A DNA stretch of 5,828 bases from Candidatus Gottesmanbacteria bacterium CG_4_10_14_0_8_um_filter_37_24. GTDB taxonomy: Bacteria; Patescibacteriota; Microgenomatia; 2-02-FULL-39-11. Shown here piece by piece: positions 1-5,443 of the stretch. Numbering within the stretch: the stretch's first letter is position 1; each line of letters opens with the position of its first letter. Both the position numbers and the translations under genes were made by a program. The DNA is taken from contig PFMK01000046.1 of the NCBI GenBank assembly GCA_002785215.1, positions 11,578 through 17,405 on the forward strand, read 5' to 3'. The notes beneath the pieces are model-generated. The model searched no databases. It was not told the DNA's origin and was given only the letters and a program-made list of their open reading frames with translations.

Positions 1-265
1 GTAACCGGAAGTTTTTATCATAATTTCTAGAGAAATAATAATCAGGAATACTTCCAATAAATTCCTTATTATTTGAACAGTTTTTATAATCGATACCCTC
101 ATATCTTGTAACGTGAGTAAACATATCTTTATATGGTTTATTTCCACAACCAATATCCAACAGCGATCCGCTGAACTGATATCTGTTACATATTTTCTTG
201 ATATCCCTTAGAAGATAATATTTTGCGATGAAATGAGGTGAAATGAAAAAATTAGGTCTTATCAT
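1..265 (-). CDS. Class I SAM-dependent methyltransferase, N-terminal part (cut by window edge)
   Basis: Only the first 88 codons are present; the gene continues beyond the left edge. The protein begins MIRPNFFISPHF and has the SAM-binding motif I LLDIGCG at about residues 35-41, followed by NKPYKDMF. The segment YEGIDY (about 55-60) supplies the acidic residue (D59) at the end of the second strand, which usually contacts the SAM ribose. This N-terminus resembles the Methyltransf_11/23 type found in glycan clusters. The ATG directly follows the TAA of the preceding methyltransferase with no spacing (TAAATG), and no Shine-Dalgarno sequence is evident, so translation probably depends on coupling. 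The acceptor cannot be told from the N-terminus. By context (a GT4 glycosyltransferase and another methyltransferase upstream) a sugar, lipid or glycan substrate is likely, but this is inference. The methyltransferase fold is fairly sure and the substrate unknown. Confidence 0.82.
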   Translation of the reverse strand, partial: MIRPNFFISPHFIAKYYLLRDIKKICNRYQFSGSLLDIGCGNKPYKDMFTHVTRYEGIDYKNCSNNKEFIGSIPDYYFSRNYDKNFRL

Positions 266-916
266 TTAGTTTTTTGTAGCAACAATTCTAATCTGACGGC
301 TATAAGTTACCGTACTCCAAATATGACTCAAAAATTTATACAGGACATTCGGAATATATTGATAGTAAAATCTGCTCAGTGGAAGCCATGCTTGGTTTAC
401 TATCTCAATTTTGACTAATTTATATCCTGCTTTTGTGAATAGATTTCCTATAAGAAGTGGTGTCCAAGTATATAAATGTTTATTTATATCCCCGGGGGAA
501 AATTTTTTTTGCGTTTGCCAATCATCTATGGGAACAACGCAGATAATGTAACCCTTGTTAATTAATCTGATTTTTAATGATTTCAAAATTTGAAATGGGC
601 TATCTACATGTTCTAAAACATGATGCGAGATGATGGTGTTAAATCTTAAATTCTTAGGCAGATCTTCAATAGCTTTAAAGACTTGAATATTCTTTTCCTC
701 TGCTTCTTTTCTGGCGAGAGGATTAATATCAATTCCAAATTTATCTTTACATTTAATTTTATCAAGCATATATCCGCCTCCGCAGCCAAAATCAAGTACG
801 GTGTCAGATGGTTTTATGTAGTCCAGATACATCCATAAATCGATTAATGCTCCATATAAACCGGCCTTTTTCTGCCACTGAAAATATTTAAGGTTATAGT
901 GGTTTTTATTAAGCAT
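266..916 (-). CDS. Class I SAM-dependent methyltransferase (Methyltransf_23-like)
   Basis: This 216-aa protein would transfer a methyl group from S-adenosylmethionine to an unidentified acceptor. The short N-terminal helical part includes FQWQKKAGLYG (about 12-22). Motif I is VLDFGCGGGYML (40-51), the glycine-rich SAM loop. FGIDINP (60-66) gives the acidic residue of strand 2 (D63). Residues 92-103 (FNTIISHHVLEH) are the post-motif strand typical of UbiG-like and Methyltransf_23 enzymes. A VVPIDDW segment follows. The length is normal for a single-domain enzyme, so there is no added acceptor-binding domain. The ATG lies 2 nt after the stop of the glycosyltransferase, and the stop abuts the ATG of the next methyltransferase, so the three genes form an operon. 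No Shine-Dalgarno sequence is seen. The cytoplasmic enzyme probably methylates a sugar or lipid-linked intermediate made by the neighbouring cluster; that role is inferred from context only. Confidence 0.88.
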   Translation of the reverse strand: MLNKNHYNLKYFQWQKKAGLYGALIDLWMYLDYIKPSDTVLDFGCGGGYMLDKIKCKDKFGIDINPLARKEAEEKNIQVFKAIEDLPKNLRFNTIISHHVLEHVDSPFQILKSLKIRLINKGYIICVVPIDDWQTQKKFSPGDINKHLYTWTPLLIGNLFTKAGYKLVKIEIVNQAWLPLSRFYYQYIPNVLYKFLSHIWSTVTYSRQIRIVATKN

Positions 917-918
917 AT

Positions 919-2082
919 TTATTTAACAAACAAAGTGTAAATTTTTTTATATATCTCTTCCGTATTGATTTTTGAATGAATATATTTGATGATTTTACGT
1001 CTTTCGAATTTCGGGTTAGATATAAATCTTGTAAGCTCATTTATATAAGATTTCAAATCGCTTATCAATAAGCCATTTACATTACTGGCGATCAATTCAT
1101 TGCACCCGGGGATATCATATGAGAAAACCGGTAGACCGAAAGTCTGTGCCTCCAATATGGTATAAGGAAAATTTTCCCATTTGCTGGTACTTAGGAATAT
1201 ATCATTATTTTTATATATGCTGGCCATATAGTCATTTTTTATATAACCAAAATAGTTGATATTTTTCCATCTTTTTTCTAACAAATATATTTTTTTTTGT
1301 AACTCCCCTACTCCGACAATATTCCAAACGATCTTATTTGAAATTTTTGATGTATTATTTACTCTACTTATTATTTGTATCAGATCATCTACTCCTTTTT
1401 GTTCAGTCAGGCGGCCTGCCCATAAAATATTTAAATTAGTTTTTTTCCATAAGAAACGATACTTATTCCTCCGGGCTTTGTTTTCAAAATCAGTAAAATC
1501 AAACGGGTTATATATTTTACATACATTTCTAAAGCCAAATTTATTTATCAGGAGATTTTTTTCAAAATCATTCAGCACATGATATTTATATGCACCGTTG
1601 AGAAAATATTTATAAACCCTAGGATGATAAATATAATTATGTACTTTAGACTGAAAAGACGGTGCCTGAGGATAGTAAAGTGGTGTGTGGAAACCGTAAA
1701 TTAAACGGCGGATATTCTTTATCCCGACAATGCATTTTATTATAAAAGCCTCAAAGATGTCATTTTTTGCATAGACGATATCCTGTTTGTTAAGTAATGA
1801 TTTCAACTCAGAAATACTATGAATTTTGAAATAACGAACATCTTTTATCATATTTTCTGTTTCGCTATAACTTTCGTTATATTCCAGTTTTGCGATTTCG
1901 TAATTAAGAAAATATATTGAATATAAATGAAGAATTATTTTGGCCAGCTCTTTACTAAAGGTCACGATAGAAATATCCAAGTCAGGATACCTTTTTTTCA
2001 TATTCGAGGCGGTTTCAATGAAGTATTTGGCAGTTCCCCCGCCATACTCAAGCGGAAGATAGTTAAAATAAGCCACTTTCAT
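919..2082 (-). CDS. Glycosyltransferase family 4 (GT-B fold)
   Basis: At 387 aa from the chosen start, this is a typical length for a GT4 retaining glycosyltransferase, which transfers a sugar from a nucleotide-sugar donor at the cytoplasmic membrane face. The N-terminus MKVAYFNYLPLEYGGGTAKY is the usual first strand and glycine-rich loop of the acceptor domain. The donor domain has ILWAGRLTEQKG (about 219-230), with the Arg and Lys that bind donor phosphates. It also has the EX7E motif ENFPYTILE (about 303-311), followed by FGLPVFSYDIPG and a conserved NGLLI. The frame stays open upstream to a GTG at 2136 and an ATG at 2127. Those starts would add 18 or 15 residues before the canonical N-terminus and nearly abut the divergent gene, so ATG 2082 is preferred. 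It is probably the first gene of a three-gene glycan operon. Donor and acceptor sugars cannot be named. Base composition is strongly AT-rich. Confidence 0.9.
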   Translation of the reverse strand: MKVAYFNYLPLEYGGGTAKYFIETASNMKKRYPDLDISIVTFSKELAKIILHLYSIYFLNYEIAKLEYNESYSETENMIKDVRYFKIHSISELKSLLNKQDIVYAKNDIFEAFIIKCIVGIKNIRRLIYGFHTPLYYPQAPSFQSKVHNYIYHPRVYKYFLNGAYKYHVLNDFEKNLLINKFGFRNVCKIYNPFDFTDFENKARRNKYRFLWKKTNLNILWAGRLTEQKGVDDLIQIISRVNNTSKISNKIVWNIVGVGELQKKIYLLEKRWKNINYFGYIKNDYMASIYKNNDIFLSTSKWENFPYTILEAQTFGLPVFSYDIPGCNELIASNVNGLLISDLKSYINELTRFISNPKFERRKIIKYIHSKINTEEIYKKIYTLFVK

Positions 2083-2098
2083 ATTCAAAGATAAGAGA

Positions 2099-2127
2099 GT
2101 TATAATTGACAGACTGTTATTTTTCAT
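2099..2127 (-). promoter_or_regulatory. Weak candidate promoter for the glycosyltransferase/methyltransferase operon
   Basis: Read on the minus strand, TATAAC (2104 down to 2099) matches 5 of 6 bases of TATAAT and would start transcription about 10 nt before the ATG at 2082. The region 16-18 bp upstream (around 2121-2127, read as TGAAAA or ATGAAA) matches the -35 consensus poorly. It is reported because a promoter is expected here, but the signal is weak in an AT-rich background. Confidence 0.22.
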
Positions 2128-2135
2128 AGTATACA
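2106..2135 (+). promoter_or_regulatory. Candidate sigma70-type promoter for the membrane protein/pilin operon
   Basis: A perfect -35 hexamer TTGACA lies at 2106-2111 and a TATACA hexamer (4 of 6 matches to TATAAT) at 2130-2135, with an 18-bp spacer. Transcription would start about 7 nt later, at or next to the ATG at 2142, giving a leaderless or almost leaderless mRNA. This fits the absence of a Shine-Dalgarno sequence before that ATG. The hexamers are seen; promoter activity is inferred. Confidence 0.5.
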
Positions 2136-2139
2136 CTAT
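2126..2139. repeat. Short perfect inverted repeat overlapping the plus-strand -10
   Basis: ATAGT (2126-2130) and ACTAT (2135-2139) form a perfect 5-bp inverted repeat around a 4-bp centre, ATAC. The palindrome GTATAC (2129-2134) also falls within it. It overlaps the proposed -10 hexamer of the plus-strand promoter and would be well placed as a small operator. At this length in AT-rich DNA it could be chance. Confidence 0.3.
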
Positions 2140-2141
2140 CT

Positions 2142-3713
2142 ATGGTTTTAAGAAGTCTGATAGAGAAACATAAGAGTTTTCTGGCCAATTTTTCTGATAC
2201 CAATAATAAATTTGTTCTGATTTTTTATTCTTGTTTATTCTTGTTTATTTTTTCTTTTTGTTTAGCTTTCATATTCGATCCTGATTTCGGTTGGCATTTG
2301 AGATATGGAGAGGAAGTTTTGTTAAATCATAAGATTTTAACCACCGATACGTTTTCACATACATTTACCGGGGACTGCGTTTTGGATTATGAATGGCTTA
2401 TTGAAGGAATATATTATTTACTTTTTGTAAAATTTTCTTTTCTTGGAATAATATTCACGTTTGGATTTTTGTCCTCCTTTATTTATCTCCTGCCTGCAGT
2501 AATTTCCAAGGGCAATCTGTTTGTAAAATTTATTATTATTTTTTGGTCAATATTAGGTACTATTAATATCTTAAAAATAGGAGCCAGACCGCAAAACATC
2601 AGTCTGTTATTTTTCTCAATTGTTTATATTCTGCTTTTAAAATATTTTGAGACTTTCAAGATAAAGTATTTGATTCTGCTTCCGTTTATTTTTTTAGTAT
2701 GGGCCAACGCTCATCCAGCCTACTATTTAGGAATATTTCTCACTTTGTTTTTTATCTTAATAGAAAGTTTATTAACATTTATCCAAACTGTAAAAAGAGA
2801 AATTAGCCGTCAGGGGATAATAAAAAATATCAGGGTAATAATACTGTTATCAATTTTTTTAGTGATATCCGTATATATTTCCAATTTTAAGCCCAAAATC
2901 GACAATACAGGAGGATTTTCACTGGATTTTGTTAAGGCGAACATTCTACCTTCACCTTTGGCTTCGGAATATTCTGAATCCGGAAAAGTCAGAGTTACTA
3001 TAGCAGAATGGCTCCCGCCCGTATATTTTGATGTTTCAGGAACGTTTTTTATCCTAGGAATACTTTACTCGATAGGTATGTTTACCGCAATTCCATACTC
3101 AAAAAAATACGTCAGATCAATTATGCTTTTACTCATTTTTATTTACTTTTCTACCTTAGCCAGGCGGAATACTCCCTATTTCTTTTTGATATTTATTCCC
3201 ATCGCTATCGAATACACTTCTTATATCTTAAAATCAAATAAATTGTATAGATACACCAATGTTCTAAATTTAATTTCTATAGTAATGATAGTATGGATTA
3301 CTTTATCGAACCTACCAAAAAAAACTATTGATTTGGTAAATAAAAGTGCCTCTTTTACTTCCTTTTGTGAAGCAAAAAAATATCCCTGTAAAGCTGTGGA
3401 ATTCGTTAAGAAAGCAAAACTTAGTGGAAACATGTACAATTTTTATAATTGGGGCGGCTATCTGGTTTGGGATTTGAGGGAATATCCTACATTTATAGAT
3501 GGCAGGATGCCGTGGGGTAAGGTGTTTGATGAATATCAGGAGGTGATGGATTTGCAGGGTAATTGGAGGGAAATATTAAATAAATATAATGTAAATTTTA
3601 TGATACTTCCGAGAAGTAAATTCCTGGAGGAAATAGTGAAGATGGATAATAAGTGGGAAGAAGCTTATTCAGATGATATTGCGGTAGTCCTTGTCAGGGA
3701 AAAACAACAATGA
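2142..3713 (+). CDS. Polytopic membrane protein, GT-C-like, with C-terminal extracytoplasmic domain
   Basis: This 523-aa protein has a first membrane segment at about residues 24-45, followed at once by DPDFGWHLRYGEE (46-58) and then TDTFSHTF and LDYEWL (81-86). Many further hydrophobic segments run to about residue 400. The soluble C-terminal part (about 429-523) contains NFYNWGGYLVW, FIDGRMPWG (451-459), NVNFMILP and DDIAVVLVR. I recognise this architecture from uncharacterised bacterial membrane proteins but cannot name a characterised family. An Asp-containing motif in the first outside loop just after the first membrane segment is the layout of GT-C glycosyltransferases that use lipid-linked sugars, so such an activity is possible but unproven. 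An in-frame TAG at 2127-2129 makes ATG 2142 the first ATG of this frame, and no Shine-Dalgarno sequence precedes it. Its stop overlaps the pilD start by 4 nt (ATGA), which indicates coupled expression with prepilin processing. Confidence 0.85.
   Translation: MVLRSLIEKHKSFLANFSDTNNKFVLIFYSCLFLFIFSFCLAFIFDPDFGWHLRYGEEVLLNHKILTTDTFSHTFTGDCVLDYEWLIEGIYYLLFVKFSFLGIIFTFGFLSSFIYLLPAVISKGNLFVKFIIIFWSILGTINILKIGARPQNISLLFFSIVYILLLKYFETFKIKYLILLPFIFLVWANAHPAYYLGIFLTLFFILIESLLTFIQTVKREISRQGIIKNIRVIILLSIFLVISVYISNFKPKIDNTGGFSLDFVKANILPSPLASEYSESGKVRVTIAEWLPPVYFDVSGTFFILGILYSIGMFTAIPYSKKYVRSIMLLLIFIYFSTLARRNTPYFFLIFIPIAIEYTSYILKSNKLYRYTNVLNLISIVMIVWITLSNLPKKTIDLVNKSASFTSFCEAKKYPCKAVEFVKKAKLSGNMYNFYNWGGYLVWDLREYPTFIDGRMPWGKVFDEYQEVMDLQGNWREILNKYNVNFMILPRSKFLEEIVKMDNKWEEAYSDDIAVVLVREKQQ
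2224..2249 (+). repeat. 10-bp tandem repeat inside the membrane protein gene
   Basis: The unit TTGTTTATTC recurs with period 10 for about 2.6 copies, within the codons of the first membrane segment. Because 10 is not a multiple of 3, gain or loss of one unit would shift the reading frame near the 5' end of the gene. The tract is short, so it may simply reflect Phe/Leu-rich coding in AT-rich DNA. Confidence 0.5.
3696..3700 (+). promoter_or_regulatory. Shine-Dalgarno sequence for pilD
   Basis: AGGGA ends 9 nt before the ATG at 3710 and lies within the last codons of the upstream membrane protein gene. It is the only convincing Shine-Dalgarno sequence found at any gene start in the window, and it supports the ATG that overlaps the upstream TGA. 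Confidence 0.6.
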
Positions 3714-4498
3714 TCTATTATTACTCCATAATTATTTTTTTACTAGGGATATCAATCGGTTCATTTGTTAATGTGTTGATAGACAGGATTCCAAGTGGCG
3801 AGTCCATACTGATTGACCGGTCCCATTGTGACAAGTGTCTACATAAATTAAGTTGGTATGATCTGCTGCCGATTTTATCGTTCATATTCTTAAATAGAAA
3901 ATGCAGATATTGCAGAAGGGTGATTTCCTGGCAGTATCCTTTAGTGGAGGTTATAAACGGACTATTATATTTAATAATCTATTATTTATTCTCCATAAAC
4001 ATTATTCCGGGCAGCTACCCTACCTTGATTTATTTATTTATTCTTTCATCAGGATTATTAGCCGTTTTCATGATCGATCTAAAATATCGCATAATTCCGG
4101 ATCAAGTGCTTATCGCTATGTTAGCTATTTCAGTAATTTACAAGATGTTTTTCCATGATGGGGATAGTATGCAGATTTTGAACGCTTTTTTATCTGCAGT
4201 GATAGTATCATTAATATTTATGTTTTTAGTTATTATAACTAAGGGTAAAGGGATGGGTATGGGTGATGTAAAATTTTCTTTCCTGATGGGGATTTTATTA
4301 GGTTATCCTGATATAATTGCAGCTTTCTATCTGTCATTCTTGACAGGTGCGGCTATTTCTATAATACTAATATTGTTGAACAGAAAAAAAATGAAGGAAA
4401 CAATACCTTTCGGTCCGTTTCTTTCCGCAGCAACTTTAATTACTTTACTCTTTGGACACAATATTATTACATTTTATAAACATATATCAGGTTTCTAA
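3710..4498 (+). CDS. pilD: Type IV prepilin peptidase / N-methyltransferase PilD (A24 family)
   Basis: This 262-aa integral membrane aspartyl protease cleaves the leader of type IV prepilins after Gly. In bifunctional members it also N-methylates the new N-terminus. The N-terminal signature GISIGSFVNVLIDRIPSGES (13-32) is followed by the cytoplasmic zinc-binding loop with two CxxC pairs, C40/C43 and C65/C68. The methylase-associated region includes WYDLLPILSF and WQYPLVEVINGLLY (74-87). The peptidase half carries the catalytic aspartates D123 (in MIDLKYRIIPD) and D186 (in GKGMGMGDVKF), 63 residues apart as expected for the family. Hydrophobic segments make up most of the rest. Length and all key residues are normal, so the enzyme looks intact and bifunctional. 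It overlaps the upstream membrane protein by 4 nt and precedes three pseudopilin genes, its obvious substrates. Confidence 0.97.
   Translation: MIYYYSIIIFLLGISIGSFVNVLIDRIPSGESILIDRSHCDKCLHKLSWYDLLPILSFIFLNRKCRYCRRVISWQYPLVEVINGLLYLIIYYLFSINIIPGSYPTLIYLFILSSGLLAVFMIDLKYRIIPDQVLIAMLAISVIYKMFFHDGDSMQILNAFLSAVIVSLIFMFLVIITKGKGMGMGDVKFSFLMGILLGYPDIIAAFYLSFLTGAAISIILILLNRKKMKETIPFGPFLSAATLITLLFGHNIITFYKHISGF
4452..4480 (+). promoter_or_regulatory. Possible internal promoter ahead of the pilin genes
   Basis: TTGGAC (4452-4457) and TATAAA (4475-4480; 5 of 6 matches to TATAAT) are 17 bp apart at the 3' end of pilD. They would start transcription about 25 nt before the first pilin ATG. The -35 is weak (3 of 6). 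Extra transcription of pilins relative to the peptidase would make sense, but the evidence is slight. Confidence 0.2.
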
Positions 4499-4511
4499 AA
4501 TTTTCAAAAGA

Positions 4512-4958
4512 ATGGAAAAGTCACGCGGGTTTACCTTAATTGAAATATTGGTAGTTATTGCCATTTTATCGATACTTACCTTATCAATCGGGGGCAATTT
4601 TGTAAATTCATTTATAAAGGGAAGAGATTCAAAAAGAAAACAGGATCTTGAATCGATAGCCAAAGCTCTTGAATTGTATTATTATGATTTGAAGGCTTAT
4701 CCGACCGCTCTTCCGGGGGGAGGTACGCCCTTTATCAATCAATCACATACTTCAGTAATTTACCTTCAGCAAATGCCGTATGACCCCTCTACGCGTAATT
4801 CTTATTGTTATACGACTGATACCAGCGGAACTTATTACAAAATTTATGCGAATCTGGAAAATTCCAAAGATTTTAAAGTGTTCCCAACGCCTGCCGATCA
4901 TCCCTGTAGTGTCACACCGTATAATTACGGTATAGCAAGTACAAACATAACACCATGA
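4512..4958 (+). CDS. Type IV pseudopilin 1 (GspG/PilE-like, class III signal peptide)
   Basis: This is a 148-aa prepilin with a very short leader, MEKSRG. PilD would cut between G6 and F7, leaving FTLIEILVV with the conserved Glu at mature +5 (E11). The hydrophobic N-terminal helix spans about 7-30 and continues as a charged amphipathic helix, RDSKRKQDLESIAKALELYY (38-57). The C-terminal head has PYDPSTRNSYCY (89-100), reminiscent of the DPWG-type loop of the major pseudopilin GspG, and two cysteines (C99, C132) that could form a disulfide. ATG 4512, 13 nt after the pilD stop, is chosen because it gives a compact canonical leader. A TTG at 4452 in the same frame would overlap pilD and is less likely. 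No clear Shine-Dalgarno sequence is seen. It is a probable subunit of a thin type IV pilus or a secretion/uptake pseudopilus in the membrane. Confidence 0.92.
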   Translation: MEKSRGFTLIEILVVIAILSILTLSIGGNFVNSFIKGRDSKRKQDLESIAKALELYYYDLKAYPTALPGGGTPFINQSHTSVIYLQQMPYDPSTRNSYCYTTDTSGTYYKIYANLENSKDFKVFPTPADHPCSVTPYNYGIASTNITP

Positions 4959-5443
4959 AAAAGAAATTGTCCGTTTATACAATCATTTACGAGAATATTT
5001 CAGGATATTCGCTGATTGAATTATTGGTGGTAATCGGAATTCTTTCAATAATCGTTTCAATAATTTTTCCCAACTTCATGGCAGCCAGGCAAAGATCCAG
5101 AGATACCCAAAGGAAAAGCGATCTTATCCAGATCCAGAAATCAATGGAGTTATTTAAAATGGATCAGACTAATCCCGCCTATCCTTCACCTAGCGCATTT
5201 CCCGCGGCGCTTTGTAACGATTGTTGGTCTTCCGGGGCAAACTGTACTGGGAATATCTATATGAAGAAATTTTCTTGTGATCCAGCCGGGTTTGCTCCTA
5301 CTCCCTATTACTACGATCGGACCGATACTCTAAATTATGATCTTGTAGCCTGTCTGGAGAATCCTGCAGATCCGGATAAGGATCTTACTCCCAATCCGAT
5401 TTGCACAATTACAAATTCCAGTTATACTGTAAATGAGCCATGA
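4955..5443 (+). CDS. Type IV pseudopilin 2 (cysteine-rich head)
   Basis: This 162-aa prepilin has a 17-residue leader ending in G17; mature +1 is Tyr (YSLIELLVV) and Glu is at +5 (E22). Tyr at +1 is less common than Phe or Met. The hydrophobic helix spans about 18-40, followed by the basic/amphipathic stretch RQRSRDTQRKSDLIQIQKSM (45-64), which aligns with the same region of its two neighbours. The head has six cysteines (C87, C90, C97, C108, C133, C150), suggesting up to three disulfides, and a CDPAGFAPTPYYYD segment (108-121) matching the DP-loop of pseudopilin 1. The start overlaps the previous stop as ATGA, with no Shine-Dalgarno sequence, so translational coupling is likely. It may be a minor or specialised pilin in the same fibre as its neighbours; which subunit is major cannot be told. 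Confidence 0.9.
   Translation: MKKKLSVYTIIYENISGYSLIELLVVIGILSIIVSIIFPNFMAARQRSRDTQRKSDLIQIQKSMELFKMDQTNPAYPSPSAFPAALCNDCWSSGANCTGNIYMKKFSCDPAGFAPTPYYYDRTDTLNYDLVACLENPADPDKDLTPNPICTITNSSYTVNEP

Larger units (their letters stand above)
2083..2141. promoter_or_regulatory. Divergent intergenic promoter region
   Basis: This 59-bp gap is the only place where the two divergent gene strings can be separately initiated. It holds a good plus-strand promoter candidate, a weaker minus-strand candidate and a short dyad, each listed separately. The gap shrinks to 5 bp if the glycosyltransferase uses the upstream GTG, which is one reason to prefer the downstream ATG. Neither flanking gene has a recognisable Shine-Dalgarno sequence here. 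Confidence 0.55.

Noticed and set aside
486..506. CCCCGGGGG followed by a T-rich run, as a terminator-like element
   Set aside because: It lies inside the methyltransferase coding region, the palindrome has no loop, and the frame continues through it with conserved protein sequence.
1256..1582. Plus-strand open frame of 108 codons
   Set aside because: It lies wholly antisense to the glycosyltransferase, whose GT4 motifs run through this stretch. Its Phe/Ser-rich translation has no recognisable domain and is a mirror of AT-rich coding DNA.
3221..3439. Minus-strand open frame of 72 codons
   Set aside because: It is antisense to the membrane protein gene, with no motif or start signal.
3901..4158. 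Plus-strand open frame of 85 codons
   Set aside because: It lies in another frame inside pilD, which has all catalytic and zinc-binding residues over the same bases.
4129..4763. A 13-bp direct repeat, TTCAGTAATTTAC, at 4129-4141 and 4751-4763
   Set aside because: Both copies are in coding frame and encode the same short peptide SVIY in unrelated proteins (PilD and a pilin). It is a single pair with no spacing pattern, most likely chance.
4752..4982. Minus-strand open frame of 76 codons
   Set aside because: It is antisense to the pseudopilin 1/2 junction and has no protein-like features.
3711..5443. Recoding of TGA as Gly or Trp (as in some candidate phyla)
   Set aside because: TGA terminates three genes exactly at ATGA overlaps with new, well-supported starts, and no gene has an in-frame internal TGA.
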